64,000 nt of DNA. Origin: Carettochelys insculpta. Lineage: Eukaryota > Chordata > Testudines > Carettochelyidae. The stretch spans positions 97,659,001 to 97,723,000 of the forward strand of contig NC_134142.1 in the NCBI RefSeq assembly GCF_033958435.1, given 5' to 3'. Below, in pieces: positions 36,940 through 48,829 of the stretch. Within the stretch, counting starts at the first letter, position 1; the number at the start of each line of letters is the position of its first letter. The translations under genes were made by a program, and so were the position numbers. The notes under the pieces were generated by a model, which worked only from the letters and a program-made list of their open reading frames with translations, ran no database searches and was not told the DNA's origin.

Positions 36940-38760
36940 ACCAGAAAGTGCTAAACATTTTGTATTGCAGGAGGGCCCTGTTTTAAATAGTATAACAAAT
37001 ACCTTAGTATGTAAAACTGTTCATCACTATTTTCATTTGGTGGGGTGCAACAAATGGTGCAAGTCCAAGGGAATCTTCATTTTGTTCCATATTAATATGA
37101 AATGGCCAAACAAAATAATATAGCTATTTAGGGAAAACATCCATTGATATCAGTGGAGCCAGGATTTCATCCTTACAACTTGCAACTTGAGAAGCATGTT
37201 ATGTTTAAAAGACCCAAAGCTTTATAAAAAAAAAATCGAAAAGACAGAAACGTCCCCTGTCCCAAAGGGCTCTGATTTTCCAATCGAATTCCCCCACCTC
37301 CCCACTTTATTTATCATCCATCTACTCTGGGTTAACAGATTAAAGTACTGCTGGTCCTTGAATTTTTCAGGTTGTAGATTGGCGCATTGTCATGGAGACC
37401 ACAGTTTGACATTACTTGCAGATTCACAGGGACTAACATGATCTGATTCCCCCTCTGCACTTTTGGGGAATTAAGGCTGAAGGCCTTCTTCCTGTAAAGA
37501 TTTTTACACCTGCTTACATTTTTACACCTGCTTAACTTTAACCACATGAGTAGTCCCATTAAGCTGTATGGCTAGTTACGCGGCTAAAGTGAAGTGAAGC
37601 AGGATTAGGGCCTACGGGAGGGTAGATGTCATTTACACCCTCCCTCGTCCTCACCGGGGCCCCATCAAGAGAGAGAGCAAGTTTAAAATACAGCTGAGGA
37701 TCCACAAAACCACACCAGTGTTATCAGGTGAGTGCCACTCTAAAGATAGCTCTGGAAGCAGACATGCATAGATTCTAATACTAACTGATAAGGTTTAAAT
37801 GTGATTTTGGAACAAGCCACCTAAGCTGCACTGGAGAATGTGGGTAATGTAATAATTAGAGAGCATTTATTGTAGATAAAGGATTACTTAGTTTTTTAAT
37901 GCACTTTGACTTTAATGAGACAAATTTGGCCGGGGTGTAAGTGGGCGTAATTCTTTAATCTGAGACTGCCTTGCTAGGGCTTTATTTGGTTTTTATAAAT
38001 GTATCGTGTTAGAAATGTTAATGCTGTGTGTGACATGTGTACAGTCAGGGACATTGCTGTAACTGCATGGTGTCTGGCAATAACTATTTCCTTTTCTTTG
38101 TTAAATTCAAAAGAAGAATAAAAAAACAAAGGAATCCCTCACTGGAATGACATCAAAAAAGGAAGCCACTCGCATTTCCTCCACTTTAAACAGCGCTTTC
38201 TGCTTGTGTTTTCGAGCAATCCTTTTATCTGTTACTAAGAGCTGCGGTTAAGCAAATGTTCAGGCACCATTTGATACAAAACCTTTTATTCCAATAACTC
38301 TGACATAACACAAACTACTCCACAATGGGATCTACTGTTCCATAGATTAAGACAACGCACTGGACCACATGAGCAAGAGAGATGAACAGCAAAAGAGCCC
38401 ATGCAGCTCTAGAGGCAGCTCTGAGGGGGGTCCTACCCAGGCTTTTTCTAGATGTGCCACATCTCACACTCATATTTGCTGTGTGAGAACAACACCAGCC
38501 ACACTGAAGGAAGTGCTCTTAGCTCTGTAGCCAACAAAAGAAGGCTTGGAAGACAGTAGTTGTGTTAGTAAAACAAGCCCCATATTGCACGTCCCATTCT
38601 ATGGCAGTGTGCTAAGTGCAGTTGTGGAACCTGTAACACTTCCTTAAGTAGTGATTGCTGTGTCCTCACCACCGTTTTCTGGAACTTATGCACTCCATTT
38701 TGCAGGGCTGCTGTACCATTCTCTCTAGCACAAGCAGGTGTTTTCTTGTGCAAAGTGAAG
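36940..38760. other. Intergenic DNA with one old palindromic repeat
   Basis: 37488-37612 is a copy of the GATCCTGCAAA-type family (TTTTTACACCTGCTTAACTT, ATGAGTAGTCCCATTAAGCT, then CAGGATTAGGGCC). Nothing else recognised. Confidence 0.4.
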
Positions 38761-38761
38761 G

Positions 38762-39207
38762 TATGTATAAGACTTCCTTATTCAATTTCTCCTTTCCAGT
38801 CATGATTTATAGACCTCTATCATGTCCCCTTTACTCCCACGTTGATTTTTTCCAAGCTGAACAGTCCCAGTCTTTATAAAATTTCTCCTCATATGGAAGC
38901 TGTTCCATACCCCTAATAATTTTTGTTGTCTTTCTCTGTTCCTTTTTCCATTTCTCATATACAGTTGTTTGAAATGGGTAACCAGCACTGCACACTGCTT
39001 TCCAGGTGTGGGGGCACCATGCATTTACATAGTAGAATGATAGTTACTGTCTTTTTATCCTCCCATTACCAATGGTTCCTAACATTCTATTAGCTTTAAC
39101 TGCCCCTGGACACTGAAAGGATGTTCTCAGAGAATTACCTAAGGTAATTCCAAGATCTTGCAAGGTAATAGCTAGTTCAGACCCCATTGTTTTGTTTGTA
39201 TAGTTGT
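38762..39207 (-). mobile_element. CR1 LINE internal fragment, minus strand
   Basis: Plus strand reads AGACTTCCTTATTCAATTTC, GATTTATAGACCTCTATCAT, CCTCATATGGAAGCTGTTCC and CCTAACATTCTATTAGCTTT, the reverse complement of the CR1 body in the same order as the copies at 8741 and 9878. The 3'-most part is missing. Confidence 0.85.
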
Positions 39208-39990
39208 GCACAAAGCCACAGCAGTATAAATATTGCTGTTGCTGTGCTAAGTGTGGGAAGGAGCAAGTATAGGGTTGGTGGGAATTACAGGATTCAAGAT
39301 GAGCTGCTCGAGATCAGAATATAGGTGTTTTGTGTGTGCTTTCATAAGAGGTTCATGTAGGTTGGACACTGGTCCTGCAACCTTTAGTCACATTATCTGA
39401 TGGCACTATTGCATGAACAAGGGTAGCTGGTTAAGGTTGTTAAAGGGTAACCTGCATGACAAACAATCAGCATAGTATTTCTTCTTCCTGACCTTCACCC
39501 TGGAGAAAGAGCGAGGAGAAAGAGCTACTTTTGTAATCTTATTGGCAATATGGTGAATTTGTCATTTTTATTATTCACTATTTTCCAGGCTGAAGAAAAT
39601 TCCATCCTGCATTTTCTCTCCTGAACATGAATATTTTCTTCAGCCTTCCTATTTGGTTTGCAAAATTTAACAAGCAGTACACAAATGTTGAAGTAGAGAG
39701 GATATTAACCTGCTTACTCTCCCCAGGTACTTGTTTTAGAAAAATTACAAATACTATCTGCTGCAAAAAAAAAAAAAGCAGTAAAGTAGCACTTTAAAGA
39801 CTAACAAAATAATTTATTAGGTGGGATTTCATGGGATAGAACCACTTCTTCAGACCATAGCCATACCAGAACAGACTCAATATTTAAGGCATAGAGAACC
39901 AAAAATAGTAATCAAGGTTGACAAATCAGAAAAAAAATTACCAAGGTAAGCAACTCAGACAGTGGCGGGGGGGCAGAGTCAAGAAGTAGA

Positions 39991-40900
39991 TTAAGCCAAG
40001 TATGCAAATGAGCCCCTATAATGACCCAGAAAATTTGTATCCTGGTTCAAATCACGTGTTAATGTGTCAAATTTGAATATAAAAGGGAGTTCAGAAGCCT
40101 CTCTTTCCAAAGTAGTGTGAAAATTCTTCTTCAGTAAGACACAAACTCTTAAGTCATTAACAGAATGGCCCACTCCATTAAAATGTTGGCTGACTGCTTT
40201 GTGGATCAGGAGTATTTTTATGTCTGTTATGTGCCCATTAACTCTTTGTCTAAGAGAGTTTGAAGTCTGTCCAATATGCAAAGCATCTGGGCATTGTTGG
40301 CACATGATGGCATAGAATCATAGAACACTAGGACTGGAAGGGACCTCGAGAGGCCATCGAGTCCAGCCCCCTGCCCCAATGGCAGGACCAAGTACTATCT
40401 AAACCATCCCTGATAGACATCTATCTAACTTGATAGATATGATGTTAGTTGAATTACATGAGCATGTGCCCATGATTCTGTGACTAACCTGGTTAGGTCC
40501 AGTGATGGTATGTCCAGAATAGATATGTGGACAGAGCTGGCAGCAGGCTTTGTTGAAGGAAAAGTCCCGGGACTGGTGTTCCTGAGGTATGAACTGTGGC
40601 TGTTGGTGAGAATCCTCATAAGGCTGGGAGGTTGTCTGTAGGAGAGAACAGGCCTGTCACCTAGGGCCTTCTGGAGTGTGGCATCCTTATTAAGGATAGG
40701 TTGTAGGTCTTTAACAATGAGTTGCAGTGGTTTGAGTTGGGGGCTGTAGGTGATGACCAGTGGTGTTCTGTTCTTGGCTTTTTTGGGCCTGTCTTGGAGT
40801 AGCTGGTCTCTGGGAATTCGTGTGGTCCTGTCGATTTGTTTTTTTATTTCTCCTGCAGGTAATTCAAGTTTATGAATATTTGGTAAAGATCTTGTAGTTT
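39991..40900 (-). pseudogene. Penelope-like reverse transcriptase C-terminus plus GIY-YIG endonuclease, broken
   Basis: Upstream of the CR1 insert the translated words are IDRTTRIPRDQLLQ, VITYSPQLKPLQLIVKDLQP and LGDRPVLSYRQPPSL, matching the connector after the palm of Penelope-like enzymes. Downstream of the insert, 40305 to 39991 reads CQQCPDALHIGQTSNSLRQR, then a SQHFNGVGHSVNDLRV motif and REASELPFIFKFDTL, the GIY-YIG nuclease typical of this class. The usual YIGQT tyrosine is His here. Because of the CR1 insertion and the lost 5' part the protein cannot be made whole. Confidence 0.85.
40311..40430 (-). mobile_element. Short CR1 3' tail inserted in Penelope-like element
   Basis: Plus strand starts CATAGAATCATAGAACAC and continues GGACTGGAAGGGACCTCGAG, the reverse complement of the CR1 3' end that also terminates the copy at 7770-8669. 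The host reading frame resumes on each side (CCATCATGTGCCAACAATG on one side, AACATCATATCTATCA on the other). Confidence 0.9.
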
Positions 40901-40999
40901 TTGGTCTCTGTCAGTAGGATCAGAGCAAATGCAATTGCAGCTAAGGGCTTGACTGTAAACAATGGATCTAGTTATGTGTGCATTCTCACACCTACCATT

Positions 41000-42130
41000 T
41001 GCAAAGAAAGGAGTTTTATTGATTTCAGCATTATTTATAGCCAGAGCTGGTCAGCAGGGCCTTGCTGGCAGGCAGGGTCCAAGGTGGCATGCTGATAGGA
41101 GGGCCTGGATGGTGGTTGGTGGATGCTGTTTTCAGTTGGAGCACAGGGTCCAAAAGGCACAGGGCCCAAAGCAACTGTGTTGCTTGCCGTACCTTAAGGC
41201 CAGGTCTATTTACAGCAGAATTGCACAGTCATACACTTATTCTATGACATAATGTGACAAATAACAATCAAGACTACTCCTGCTTCATTGTTCTTGGAGA
41301 CTCACTTTTCATGGACAGCAATAGGAGAAGATACCGTGATTGCCATGGGTCTAGCAAAATCCCATGTACAAATAGAGGAACACTCATTGACACACCTGGG
41401 GGCAGTCTGTAATGAAATACACTTAAACCTAAACATAAAATAATCTATTTAGGAAGAACAGTGTGACATGGATCCTGATATTCCTGTAAACTGAGAAGGG
41501 AGAAGGGACCAACTGTAAGAAATATAAAAACAATTTTAGAACTCTGATGGAACTTCTAGTTATAGCTCTGCTCAGTAAGATCTCCTTTGATAATGGAAGA
41601 GGCTTTAGAGTACACGAATGTGAAAGCCATCCTCTAACAGAACAAGAGCAATGCAGCTGCTTAGAGGCAACTGGTCCTTTGCGCCTCTAACTTCCACGCA
41701 GTAAATTTTATTTACTTTTGGAATTTCTATTAGTGTGACTGGCACCAGCTGGAAAACATAATAGAATCTGCAAATTTGCAGATCACAATGAAGACTTTTC
41801 AATGAAGATTTTTAGATAATGAATGAAGTTTCTTGTGAATTATAGTATATTTCCCCTGATACGCTACTGTACTTGTAGGCAAAATCGGAGGAAAATCATA
41901 TCTTTTAATTCACAGCTGGTTTTATTTATACACATGGGAGTTCTGGTAACTACTGCACTTACATGGTTTGTAGAGGAGTATTTACCATAGCAACCAAGAG
42001 CTCATGTTTTGTGTTAGGTCAAACCTACCCACAGTTTGTACTTTTGTTGCAATTCAAGAGACTTGTGGGGAAAGCATTCTTTGACTTCACAAAAGAGAGA
42101 ATTTTAAAAATTAGTTTGTTTTAAGGAATA
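41000..42130. other. Intergenic DNA, nothing definite
   Basis: 41040-41200 is somewhat GC-rich (GGGCCTTGCTGGCAGGCAGG) and resembles unclassified repeat DNA elsewhere in the window. No gene is recognised. Confidence 0.35.
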
Positions 42131-42138
42131 TGCCGACT

Positions 42139-42292
42139 GTCAGAAGCTGGGACTGGACAACAGGGGATGGCTCACTTGGTAGTTACCTGTTTATTCCCTC
42201 TGAAGCATCTGGCACTGGCTACTGTCAGGAGACATGATATTGGGTTAGGAGGACCACTGTTCTGACTCTGTATGACCATTCGTATGTTCTCA
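42139..42292 (+). mobile_element. CR1 LINE 3'-end fragment, plus strand
   Basis: GGACTGGACAACAGGGGATG, GGCACTGGCTACTGTCAGGA and TCTGACTCTGTATGACCATT CGTATGTTCT reproduce the turtle-type CR1 3' end in forward orientation. Confidence 0.85.
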
Positions 42293-42299
42293 TTTTGGA

Positions 42300-43750
42300 G
42301 GAGTTCTCTAGCTCGTGTGGCAGGAAAGTAGCATTAACCCCTACTCCAAACAGTCCATGAAAGGGGAGGGAAAGAGGGGACAGATGACTGGTCCTTTATT
42401 TTCAAACCACTACAAACAAACAGAGACACTTCTGAAAATACTCATGCCTGAAGGAGCACTAATTTTTCAGCAGAGCTTCTGACTGTGAATTTGAGGGAAG
42501 CCGGTGGAGTTATGTGGGGATGGTAGAGGATCTAGGGCCGCTATAGGAAGCCCTGGCAAGGCAGGGGAGTTTGGGGCACTAGGTCATTCTCATCATCCAA
42601 TGGCTATGAGGATCTGTATCCTGGCCCATTCCTTTGAGGGCAAGCCCAGGAGAATGACATGTTGGAAATTTCACAGTGAGGTCCCTCAGGGACATTTCCT
42701 TCCCTGCCCCCAGGATTTTTCATGCAGTGGGGAGTTTGCCCCAGGATTTCGTCTACTTAACATTTCTTTTCTCTTTTATTTAAAAAATGTCTATCTGTGG
42801 CACTCTTTTTTCATAAATATGAAATTCAGCTCATGTCCTAATGAACAAGTGACTATATTTCAACTGTTGCCCAGACTTGGTGTGTTAGCAGAGGCCTTTC
42901 AGAACCATTAGCACAGAGAAGGAGTTGTTCCACCCCACCCTGTGCCTCATTTTACTGTTTTTATTTTGGTACTGCCTTGGAGCCCTAGTCATGGATCACT
43001 ACTCATCTGTGCTGGGCATTGTACATACACAGAATAAAAACCAGCAGGCCCTGCTCTACGATTTTAAAGTGTAAGCAATCAATTTTACTGTGATCCCTTT
43101 TCAGCTGGATGCTTGAAATATTTTATTCTTTTTTAAATCTAAGAACAATATAAACTTTTTTGGCATTGGATAGGATCTTTTCTTCTCTTTTGATTTTTCC
43201 ATGTGAGGAAAAATCACCCTACTTTCCCCCTCTCATTTCACATTTTTATTCTGGCAGTAAATACTCTAGGAAATATATTTTGTACGCATTTCTTTCTTTT
43301 GACCTGTGTCTTGAATCCTGGCACTGCTGCTTCATGCAAAACAGAATTCCCTATAGGCTCACAAGTTTTGTTCAATGGTATAATTTCATTGTCATGGGCT
43401 ATTTGTTCTTTCAGGAGCTGTCACACTTGTACTCATTCAGTCCAGTTCTAGTTAACTTAGAACCATTCTGAAGTTCTAATGCTCTTGGCCACACAGAAAA
43501 TGGTAGAAACTAGAGGAATAAGATTGGGTCATCTATGCCTTATTCTTCACAACAAGAAAAGTTTGGGTATTGTGATTCCTTGGCTTAGAGGACAAGTTTG
43601 GAGGACGTATCTGGGTTCTGTTTCTAATGGTGGGCCAAATATTACATAATATAATATTACATAATATAATGTCTCTTGCTATCTATGCATAGTGGGTCAA
43701 GGACAAAGGGGTCTTAGTTCATGACTGGTGTCCTATGTGCTATCCCAATG
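42300..43750. other. Intergenic DNA, nothing recognised
   Basis: Frames of up to 135 codons here have no coherent domain. A small local duplication of ATTACATAATATA occurs at 43642-43670. Confidence 0.4.
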
Positions 43751-43754
43751 CAAA

Positions 43755-43857
43755 AAAAATTAAAACAAGATAGAGGAGAAGTGACTTGCTCAAGAACAGC
43801 ACACAGCAAAGCCAGGAAGAGAACCCATGTCACTTGGTTCCTGCACCATAACAGTGG
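43755..43857. repeat. Ancient MIR/L2 core fragment
   Basis: AGAAGTGACTTGCTCAAGAA, CACACAGCAAAGCCAGGAAG, GAGAACCCATGTCACTTGG: the common SINE/L2 core. It is cut at its right end by the transposon at 43858. Confidence 0.6.
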
Positions 43858-44093
43858 GGCTGTGTCTACACTTGCATTCCTCTTTCTAAAGAGGCATGCA
43901 AATAAGGGAATAGAAAATGCAAATGAGGTGCAGATTTGCAAATCTGACATCTCAGTCTTCTTTCAAAAGAAGCTATTTCTAAATAAGAATACAAATGAGA
44001 TGCCAGACATGCAAATCTGCACCTCATTTGCATTTTTGATTTCCCTTATTTGCATGCCTCTTTCGAAAGAAGAATGCAAGTGTAGACACAGCC
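43858..44093. mobile_element. Palindromic miniature transposon, TGG duplication
   Basis: Left end GGCTGTGTCTACACTTGCAT, and the inverse of the right end is identical over those 20 bases. TGG lies on both sides (43855-43857, 44094-44096). Much of the 236 bp mirrors itself (AAAGAGGCATGCAAATAAGG and its inverse; ATGCAAATGAGGTGCAGATT and its inverse), so it can fold back. Noncoding. Confidence 0.85.
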
Positions 44094-44156
44094 TGGTGCC
44101 TCTGTCACCCTAACATTACTACAGCTCAGGCAAAATGGCCACTGATCATGTTACTA

Positions 44157-44486
44157 CAGGTTGAACCTCTGTAATCTGGATTTCTAGCAGCACGTGGAAG
44201 ACAGCAGTGCGCCAGAGGGGCTGGCCACAGAATAGCATGGAGCTGGCAAGCTGGGCTTTTTTGGGGCAAGATAGGGGCCAGGAGTGGAGCCCTAGTACCC
44301 CAGGGGAGCAGAGTCCCAAAGCCCAAGGGGGGTTGGCAGTAGGTGGTCAGAAGCAGAGCCCTAGAGGGCTGGGAGCCAGCAATAGCCAGGAGCAAAGGCA
44401 TTGTCATTAACTCCCCTTGGTTTGGCAAATTCTCTGGTTTGTTTTTATCAGGTCCTGAGGGTGCCAGATCAGGGAGGTTTAGCTTG
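44157..44486. mobile_element. Tigger/pogo-like miniature transposon (copy 3 of 4)
   Basis: Left end CAGGTTGAACCTCTGTAATC and inverted right end (CAAGCTAAACCTCCCTGATC), TA on each side (44155-44156, 44487-44488). The right sub-terminal TCAGGTCCTGAGGGTGCCAG is the inverse of the sub-terminal region of copies 1 and 4; the middle is GC-rich as in copy 2. Confidence 0.75.
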
Positions 44487-44720
44487 TATAGTGACTGAAC
44501 TTTAGGATGAAACTGTACAAATCACGCCATTGACTCAGCAACTCATCAGTCAGCATGACCACCTACTCCAGTCATAGGCTGCGAGGAAAAAAATCACTAT
44601 CAAATTCTGGAGTCTCACTTGTCTGTGAGATGGGGCCTGGGCAAAGTGGGGAGTGAAAGAAGTCTTCTTCCTCCAGCTCTGTTCCTTACCTCCTAGCCAT
44701 ACCCTTGTATCTGACTCTTT

Positions 44721-44979
44721 GGCTGTGTCTACACTACAAAAATAACTTCAAAGCAACGTTGAAGCTGAACATCTACACACACCCTTCTTTGAAGTTAAAC
44801 TTTGAAGTAGGGCACCAATCCATTCCCAGGAATGGAGTAAGGACTTCAAAGTTGGGCTCCCTACTTTGTAGTTAATTTTGAAGTAAGGGAAAATGTGTGT
44901 AGACGCTCTGCTGGCTACTTAGAAGTAGCGTCTAACTGCGAAGTGAACTTCAAAGTTGGTTCCTAGTATGGAGGCAACC
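44721..44979. mobile_element. Miniature transposon with TTCAAAGTT arms
   Basis: Left end GGCTGTGTCTACACTACAAA, inverse of right end GGTTGCCTCCATACTAGGAA, TTT on both sides. The interior carries ACTTCAAAGTTG/AACTTTGAAGTA words in both orientations. Noncoding. Confidence 0.65.
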
Positions 44980-44984
44980 TTTAA

Positions 44985-47340
44985 GTTCTAAGGCCAGCCT
45001 TTCTGCACAACTCCTTTGAGCAGGCATTGCCTGTGCCTCTGTCATAATAAGCTCATGTGCTATTCAATTAACAAGCAACCACCACTGCCAAATTCTACTT
45101 GAAGAACAAGGTACCAGATGTACCCTCTCAATTTTTTATGTCTACTTTTGTGTGTTTGTGCTACAACACATCAGCAATGTATCTCCTAAGCCTACTGACG
45201 TTTGTCACTTGTACAAAATATGACCTGTTTGTGATCAAATCATGAATAAAAAATGTTAAATTTATCCTTTAATTAAATAGTTTGACCTAGATGCCCATGA
45301 AGTTTTGAAGAAAAATTAAAAATGCCAAAGCCTAAATCAGTAATTTGATAAAGAATGTCTCTAACATAAGCACGAGTGGTCCCAATAATTTCAGTAACAT
45401 TGTTCACACTAATAAGCATATGCTCAAGTAACTTGATGAATGGAGGTCCAAATGAGTAAAAAAGAGGAGATTATTTTCAAGGCCTTAAGAGGTACTCCCA
45501 GCAAAGGAGAGTAGCATATGAACAACTACTTTCAAAATGTATGACACAGTCTCCTACTTAAGTTTATAGATTGCTGCTTTGTATGCCATACTTTCCAAAG
45601 GAAAAGGTTATATGGTATGTCAGCATAGGAATAAGTTCACTAGAATCTATTAATAAATATTCTTCAGCTACATCAGGATAAAAAAAAAATCAAATGAGGT
45701 CAGAGTGCAAGCGTTTCATACCTGTGAAACAGTCACAACCATTCACTAGACTCTTTTATATGAGTTAATGAAATAGGAAACACAGGCAAAGGCTCTTCAG
45801 TTCCAGGGAAAATTAAAATGGAGTCTGAAGACTCCAAGATTATGAGTCCTTTTTCTTCACCCACGCTGCACACTTTACCATTCCAGCCTCTCCACCTCCT
45901 TCGAACATTTGGAGAAAACCTGGTGAGGGGACATTGTTTTCTTACCGGCTTTGAAGTGCATTGAAGACATTTCCTTTTAAAGGTTTCTTTTTAAAATCTG
46001 TTAGCTTTTACAAACCCTGTAGACTGTTTAGATGTCATATAATTAATGTAGCCTTGCACTTATGGAAACTTGGCTTTGCTGCTTGGGGTGTTTTTGGCCA
46101 ACGGTATGTGCTTGCGTCTCTACCAGAGAAGGAATGGGTTGTTGTTTATTACTGAGCAAAGCAGCAAATCCTATTCATGGTGTAGTGCTGACAGAGAAAG
46201 CATTTTCCCAGTTTGCCATTCTATTTTGTTTCTCTTCAACTGCTTGTTCTCGCTCCATAAATGGGTCCAAATCGGCAGGGTCTGTTTCCAGCAAAACAAA
46301 GCAGTTGGAAAGAGGCAATTACAGCATGACTTCTCTTGTTGCATAAGGGACACACTTAGCTAGGGGCTAGACCAATAAAAAAAATTTTGGATCCTAACTG
46401 CCGCTTCAAGCTCCTAAATCCCAGAATCAGGCCCACTGAGAATCACAACCCGCCCCCCCCACTCAGCTGCCCTCAAACTCTGTAGGTGCCTAAACACATT
46501 CGGCACTTAACATTTTGCCACCAAAAATTGCTCTAGGCACTCATGTTTTTGTCTCTGAGCATGCATTATAGCCCCAGCCCAGGTGTACAGATGCCCAAGT
46601 CCAAGCACGATGTACAAACCAAAGGAAGATTGGTGTTCATCTGCCAAAACATGGTCAGACATTGTCTACCAGAAAGGGCACCTACAGATGAAAATGGGAT
46701 AAGGAAGGAGCTGCCTTTTAGCATCTAGATAAGGTATTCCCCTGGGTTGTGGGAGATCCTCCCCCACTCAAACTGAAGGGTACCAGGGCTTTGAACAAAG
46801 AGCTTCTAGCTCTCAGCTGTGAACCATGGTTACTAAGCTAAGGGATATACTGTTGTTGAAATTTTTCTGTGGTTGATAGTTTCTGAGCATTCTGAAGACC
46901 ACACATAGCTTCTTGAATAATTCTAGTTCACCAGCAGACATAGCAGATCAGTGGTATTACCACTTCAGTAGTCAGTTATGTCCAGTATTTCTGGCCATTT
47001 TTAAGAATATTGGAATTTACTCATTGACAGCTATGGTCACAGTTCTCCGGTCAAATGTATCTTCCTGATAAGCCATTCAATATTTATACTTCAGTAAGAT
47101 CTAGGGGGCCAACAAAATCAGAAACCCATTGAGATAGTCTCTGTACAAACATAGACTAAATGGCAGTACTTGCAGCAAGAAGCTTAACATCTAACTGGTG
47201 GGGAAGATAAATAAGTGAACCGAGAAGGGGAGACAGAAATAAAAATGATAGAATGATAAAAAAGATGACAATTGATATACCACCAATCTGATATTTTTCA
47301 TTGACTTTTTTAACTTCATTTTGCCTGAGCTGTAGTAATA
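44985..47340. other. Intergenic DNA, nothing recognised
   Basis: Frames of up to 97 codons near 46062-46363 overlap each other in several phases and have no recognisable domain. A partial GGTGCCTAAAC-type old repeat lies near 46480-46550. Confidence 0.4.
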
Positions 47341-47342
47341 TT

Positions 47343-47760
47343 AGGGTGGCAGAGGTGGCTAGTGTTAAGATGCAGAAGCCATGTAACTTGGGTTCTCTTC
47401 CTTTTTTTGCTGTGTGTTGTTATTGAGCAAATCACTTCTGTTTGTCTATCTTATCTTACTATTTTTTACATAGTGATAGTGCCTATGACACCAGTCATGA
47501 ACTGATGTCCTTGACCCAGTACATGCACATAGCAAGAGCCATCCTAACTCATATCCCAAGGAGCTTATCATCTAACCAGACAAAGGATTGGAAGCAAAAC
47601 AGGCACATTGTGGAAAGTAACTTCCCCAAGATATACATACTGTAAGCCCTATGGGCACAGACCATCTCACTCTTTGTTGGTACAGTGCCTCGCACAATAT
47701 GGCCCCATTTTTGATGAGGCCTCTTAAAGCTATGGTAGTTGATGTAAATAATAATAATCA
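47343..47760 (+). repeat. Ancient CORE-SINE/MIR-type element with L2-like tail
   Basis: Starts with GTGGCTAGTGTTAAGATGCA and TAACTTGGGTTCTCTTCC, resembling a tRNA-derived head. It passes through TTGAGCAAATCACTTCTG and ends with ACTGTAAGCCCTATGGGCAC, TACAGTGCCTCGCACAATAT and AATAATAATAATCAAC, the tail also seen at 4945 and 25060. It may be two adjacent old fragments. Confidence 0.5.
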
Positions 47761-47877
47761 ACATAAAGGGACTTAGCCAGGGAACCACACAAAATAATGT
47801 TGTAACCTCAAAGTTCAAGCTCCTGTAAAAAAAAAAAAAATCTTATCAAATGTATCCTGGTGTAACTCAATGCCGTG

Positions 47878-48405
47878 ACCAGGGAGCATGTGAACAGGGT
47901 GGTTGCTAAAAGGACGGAGTTTTGAGAGGGGCTCTCCTGGGGAAGGAGGGGGCAAACTACAGCACCTTTGGGTAAGTGGTTCTCTGGAGTGTGTGGGTGC
48001 CTGGGTTTGGGGGTTCTAGGCCTGGGTTTGTCTGTTTATTTGGTGTTTGGAGTGCTGAGCTGTCTGTCTGTTTGTTTGTTTGAAAGGCTATGTGCTCAGG
48101 CTGGCCATGTGCTCAGGCTGCGTGCCGATTGGCTGAGCGGTAGTCAGAGGGAGGGGCTCTCTCAGGTAGGCCAGGGCTCTAAAGCCCTGCTGGCAAGCGA
48201 CCAGGGACCATGCGACTGGGTGCTTGCGAACAGGAGGGAGTTTTGAAAGGGGCTCTCCTGGGGAAGGAGGGGGCAAACTATAGCACCTTTGGGTAAGTGG
48301 CTCTCTGGAGTGTGTAGGTGCCTGGGTTTGGGGGTTCTGGGCCTGGGTTTTTCTGTTTATTTGGTGTTTGGAGCGCTGAGCTGTCTGTTTGTTTGTTTGC
48401 AGCCG
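47878..48405 (+). repeat. Direct duplication, 321-bp period, with donor- and acceptor-like sites
   Basis: A GC-rich block is present about one and two-thirds times: GGGGCTCTCCTGGGGAAGGA occurs near 47930 and again near 48251, and the following GCACCTTTGGGTAAGTGG and GGTGCCTGGGTTTGGGGGTT strings repeat at the same offset. Each copy holds TTTGG|GTAAGTGG, a good donor match, and the second ends in GTTTGTTTGCAG, a good acceptor match. It directly precedes the GC-rich leader of the retrotransposon at 48830-52565, so it may be that element's 5' promoter unit, or a duplicated first exon. Confidence 0.8.
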
Positions 48406-48829
48406 TAGCCAAGTGAAGCCGTAGCCAGATGAAGAGTTGGTAGCTTTGGCTGGGACCCAGGGTGCGGCTGGGCTGAGAGATCGGCGTCTTCCTGGAGGAT
48501 GTGGGGCTGCAGCAGCGTGTGGCCAGGTGCGGAGAGGCCAGGGGAAGGGGGACCTGGGGGCAAAGAGAACTGATAGAGGGCAGTGTGGTGCAGTTGGGAG
48601 ACATGGGAGTGGGTGGGGGAAAAGGGGACAGGGAGGGAGGATCTGGGGGTGATGGTAGCCAATGAGAGGCAGAGGGGTGGGGACGAGGGTCCTGGGGAGG
48701 CGAGGAGTTTGTCACGGGGAGCTTTGGGGACATGTGGCACCAGTGACGTGCAAGAGGTAATGGGACCATACCCACGTTCTCCATATCCCACTGCCTTGTG
48801 GATTATCCTAGAAAGGAGCAAGGCTAAGG
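48406..48829. other. GC-rich stretch between duplication and retrotransposon
   Basis: GGGGA/GGGAG-rich DNA. A 168-codon minus-strand frame through it is Pro/Ser-rich, as expected for chance translation of such DNA. It may belong to the 5' UTR of the retrotransposon. Confidence 0.35.

Larger units (their letters stand above)
39770..40985 (-). mobile_element. Penelope-like element, 5'-truncated, interrupted by CR1
   Basis: The low-coordinate end carries the terminal string TAGCACTTTAAAGACTAACA and ATTTATTAGG found at the other Penelope-like copies. Reading leftward on the minus strand, the element encodes the C-terminal part of its reverse transcriptase and then a GIY-YIG endonuclease. The high-coordinate boundary is approximate. 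A 120-bp CR1 tail (40311-40430) splits the region between reverse transcriptase and endonuclease. Confidence 0.85.

Noticed and set aside
48278..48784. 168-codon Pro/Ser-rich minus-strand frame
   Set aside because: Lies in G-rich repeat DNA; composition is what the reverse strand of GGGGA-rich DNA gives by chance, and a second overlapping frame of similar type exists.
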